From Lachnospiraceae bacterium UBA2734 (GTDB lineage Bacteria; Bacillota; Clostridia; Lachnospirales; Lachnospiraceae), in assembly GCA_002353635.1 (NCBI GenBank), contig DEKA01000028.1, forward strand, positions 4,078 through 10,987: DNA of 6,910 nucleotides, given 5' to 3'. Below the pieces are notes generated by a model, which was given only the letters and a program-made list of their open reading frames with translations, was not told the origin of the DNA and searched no databases. Below, piece after piece: positions 4,815 through 6,910 of this stretch. Within the stretch, counting starts at the first letter, position 1, and the number at the start of each line of letters is the position of its first letter. The position numbers were made by a program, and so were the translations under genes.

Positions 4815-6910
4815 ATGAATATTAATAAGTTTACACAGAAATCCATGGAAGCTGTACAGAACACACAGAATCTGGCGAGCCAGTACGGCAACCAGACGCT
4901 GCAGGAGATTCATCTTCTGTACAGTCTGATGACGATAGATGAGAGCCTGATCGCGAAGCTCATTCAGAAGATGGGAATCGATGCGAATGCTTTCACGAAG
5001 ACGTGTGAGCAGGCGCTGAATAATCTGCCGAAGGTCTCCGGCTCGAGCTCTCAGATCTACATGAGCCAGGAGCTCAACAATGTGCTCAACGGCGCGGAGG
5101 ACGAGGCGAAGAAGCTCGGGGATGAGTATATCTCCGTGGAGCATCTCTTCCTTTCACTTCTGCGGAATGCAGACAGCACGGTCAGAGATATTTTCAGACA
5201 GTACGGGATTACGAGAGATGGATTCCTGAAGGCACTGCAGGAGGTGCGCGGCAACCAGAGAGTGACGAGCGACAATCCTGAGGATACTTATGATTCGCTG
5301 GAGAAGTACGGTGAGGAGCTCGTCTCCAAGGCGAAGGCCCAGAAGATGGATCCTGTCATCGGCCGTGATGACGAGATCAGAAACGTCATCATGATTCTTT
5401 CGAGAAAGACGAAGAACAACCCGGTTCTCATCGGTGAGCCCGGCGTCGGCAAGACGGCCGTCGTTGAGGGGCTTGCGCAGAGAATCGCAAAGGGCGATGT
5501 GCCGGCTTCTCTGAAGGATAAGAAGATCTTCTCACTGAATATGGGCTCCCTCATTGCGGGCGCCAAGTACAGAGGCGAGTTCGAGGAGAGACTGAAGGCT
5601 GTTCTTGATGAGATCAAGAAGGCAAACGGCGAGATCCTGCTCTTTATCGATGAGCTGCACACAATTGTCGGTGCGGGCAAGACGGAGGGCTCGATGGATG
5701 CCGGCAATATGCTGAAGCCTATGCTGGCAAGAGGCGAGCTCCACTGCATCGGCGCAACCACACTGAACGAGTACCGCGAGTACATCGAGAAGGATGCGGC
5801 GCTCGAGAGACGTTTCCAGCCTGTTATGGTCGATGAGCCCACGGTCGAGGATACGATTTCCATTCTCCGCGGCCTGAAGGACAGATATGAGGCCTACCAC
5901 AAGGTGAAAATAAACGACAACGCGCTGGTCAGTGCCGCCGTTTTGTCGAACCGCTATATTTCGGATCGTTTCCTGCCTGATAAGGCCATTGATCTGGTCG
6001 ATGAGGCCTGCGCAATGGTGAAGACGGAGATCGATTCGATGCCCGCAGAGCTCGATGAGAAGAGAAGAAAGATCCAGCAGCTCGAGATCGAGGAGATGGC
6101 GCTGAAGAAGGAGGACGACAATCTCTCCAAGGAGCGTCTCGCCGATCTGCAGAAGGAACTGGCGGAGCTGAAGGATACTTTTAATACTGAGCAGGCACAG
6201 TGGCAGAACGAAAAAGCCAAGGTGGACAGCCTGGGCAAGCTTCGTCAGCAGAAGGATGCCCTCAATTCCGAGATTGAACTGGCCAAGCAGAAGGGTGACC
6301 TTGCGAAGGCTTCCGAGCTGGAGTACGGTCAGCTCCCTAAGCTCACGCAGCAGATTCAGGATGAGGAGAACAATCTCAAGGACGACGATCTGTCCATGGT
6401 GCATGAGCAGGTGACGGAGAATGAGATCGCAAGAATCGTCTCCAAGTGGACGGGAATTCCGGTGAGCAGACTCACGGAGTCCGAGCGCAACAAGACCCTG
6501 CATCTTGGCGATACGCTGCATAAGAGAGTCATCGGGCAGGATGAGGCCGTGACGAAGGTGGCGGAGGCCATCATGAGATCGAAGGCCGGCATCAAGGATC
6601 CGACAAAGCCTATTGGTTCGTTCCTGTTCCTTGGCCCCACCGGTGTCGGCAAGACTGAGCTGGCAAAGGCACTCGCCGAGGCGCTCTTCGACGATGAGAA
6701 GAACATGGTGCGTATCGATATGTCCGAGTACATGGAGAAGTACAGTGTATCGAGACTGATCGGTGCAGCACCGGGCTATGTAGGTTATGAGGAAGGCGGT
6801 CAGCTGACGGAAGCCGTCAGAAGAAAACCTTACTCCGTTGTTCTCTTTGATGAAGTGGAGAAGGCACATCCTGATGTTTTCAATATTCTGCTGCAGGTGC
6901 TCGACGACGG
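4815..6910 (+). CDS. clpB: ATP-dependent chaperone ClpB (Hsp100 disaggregase), 3' end outside window
   Basis: The frame is open from ATG 4815 to the window edge: 698 complete codons of a family usually about 860 residues long, so roughly 160 residues are missing. ClpB hexamers in the cytoplasm thread aggregated proteins through a central pore, working with DnaK. Visible in order: a double Clp_N domain (about 1-145); AAA-1 with Walker A GEPGVGKT (207-214), pore loop GAKYRGEFEERLK and Walker B LLFIDE (275-280); a long coiled-coil middle domain (about 410-530), which separates ClpB from ClpA and ClpC; and AAA-2 with Walker A GPTGVGKT (607-614), pore loop GYVGYEEGG (from 654) and Walker B VVLFDE (675-680). 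Positions agree closely with E. coli ClpB. AGGGAGG (4801-4807) lies seven bases before the start. Minor oddities are Tyr643 and Ala652 where His and Pro are common. The gene has its own strong promoter downstream of lon. Confidence 0.97.
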   Translation, partial: MNINKFTQKSMEAVQNTQNLASQYGNQTLQEIHLLYSLMTIDESLIAKLIQKMGIDANAFTKTCEQALNNLPKVSGSSSQIYMSQELNNVLNGAEDEAKKLGDEYISVEHLFLSLLRNADSTVRDIFRQYGITRDGFLKALQEVRGNQRVTSDNPEDTYDSLEKYGEELVSKAKAQKMDPVIGRDDEIRNVIMILSRKTKNNPVLIGEPGVGKTAVVEGLAQRIAKGDVPASLKDKKIFSLNMGSLIAGAKYRGEFEERLKAVLDEIKKANGEILLFIDELHTIVGAGKTEGSMDAGNMLKPMLARGELHCIGATTLNEYREYIEKDAALERRFQPVMVDEPTVEDTISILRGLKDRYEAYHKVKINDNALVSAAVLSNRYISDRFLPDKAIDLVDEACAMVKTEIDSMPAELDEKRRKIQQLEIEEMALKKEDDNLSKERLADLQKELAELKDTFNTEQAQWQNEKAKVDSLGKLRQQKDALNSEIELAKQKGDLAKASELEYGQLPKLTQQIQDEENNLKDDDLSMVHEQVTENEIARIVSKWTGIPVSRLTESERNKTLHLGDTLHKRVIGQDEAVTKVAEAIMRSKAGIKDPTKPIGSFLFLGPTGVGKTELAKALAEALFDDEKNMVRIDMSEYMEKYSVSRLIGAAPGYVGYEEGGQLTEAVRRKPYSVVLFDEVEKAHPDVFNILLQVLDD

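Noticed and set aside
5532..6869. Long open frame (445 codons) on the - strand
   Set aside because: It is antisense to clpB, whose motifs are all intact. Its composition (Leu/Arg/His-rich) is typical of the mirror frame of a GC-biased gene.

Overview
The window suggests a chromosomal segment of a moderately GC-rich Gram-positive, Clostridia-like bacterium, possibly Lachnospiraceae. The reasons are strong Shine-Dalgarno sequences (GGAG/GGAGG types), Rho-independent terminators, housekeeping-type promoters, a YsxC GTPase next to a Lon protease, and the overall style of the proteins. The family-level placement is inference. All supported genes are on the + strand. There is no IS element, CRISPR array, tRNA, rRNA or phage gene.

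Layout. Bases 1-139 hold the end of an unidentified upstream transcription unit and its terminator hairpin. After a likely promoter comes ysxC (209-811), an essential-type GTPase for 50S ribosome assembly. It is followed 77 nt later, with no terminator between them, by a six-helix DUF308/HdeD-like membrane protein (889-1665). That protein's acidic C-terminal tail is made of tandem repeats and appears cut short by an in-frame TGA. The same frame stays open with the same composition up to position 1761, and a strong terminator follows at 1767-1806. An AT-rich gap (1807-2070) carries the promoter and a structured leader for lon (2071-4563). This Lon protease has intact ATPase and Ser-Lys protease motifs, a divergent N-terminal domain, and a repetitive Ala/Ser/Glu/Thr/Gln/Pro-rich insert between the ATPase and protease parts. 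A second gap (4564-4814) has a near-consensus promoter driving clpB, a Hsp100 disaggregase. clpB starts at 4815 and runs off the right edge inside its second AAA+ domain.

Function. lon and clpB are both AAA+ protein quality-control machines (degradation and disaggregation). ysxC is a ribosome-assembly factor and the DUF308 protein is an envelope protein of unknown role. The genes look like three adjacent transcription units (ysxC-DUF308, lon, clpB) rather than one dedicated system.

I do not see a previously undescribed multi-gene system. The points most worth a second look are the apparent nonsense codon inside the repeat array of the DUF308 gene, the tandem-repeat insert in Lon, the folded lon leader that may mask its ribosome binding site, and the absence of recognisable CtsR or CIRCE heat-shock operators in front of clpB and lon.
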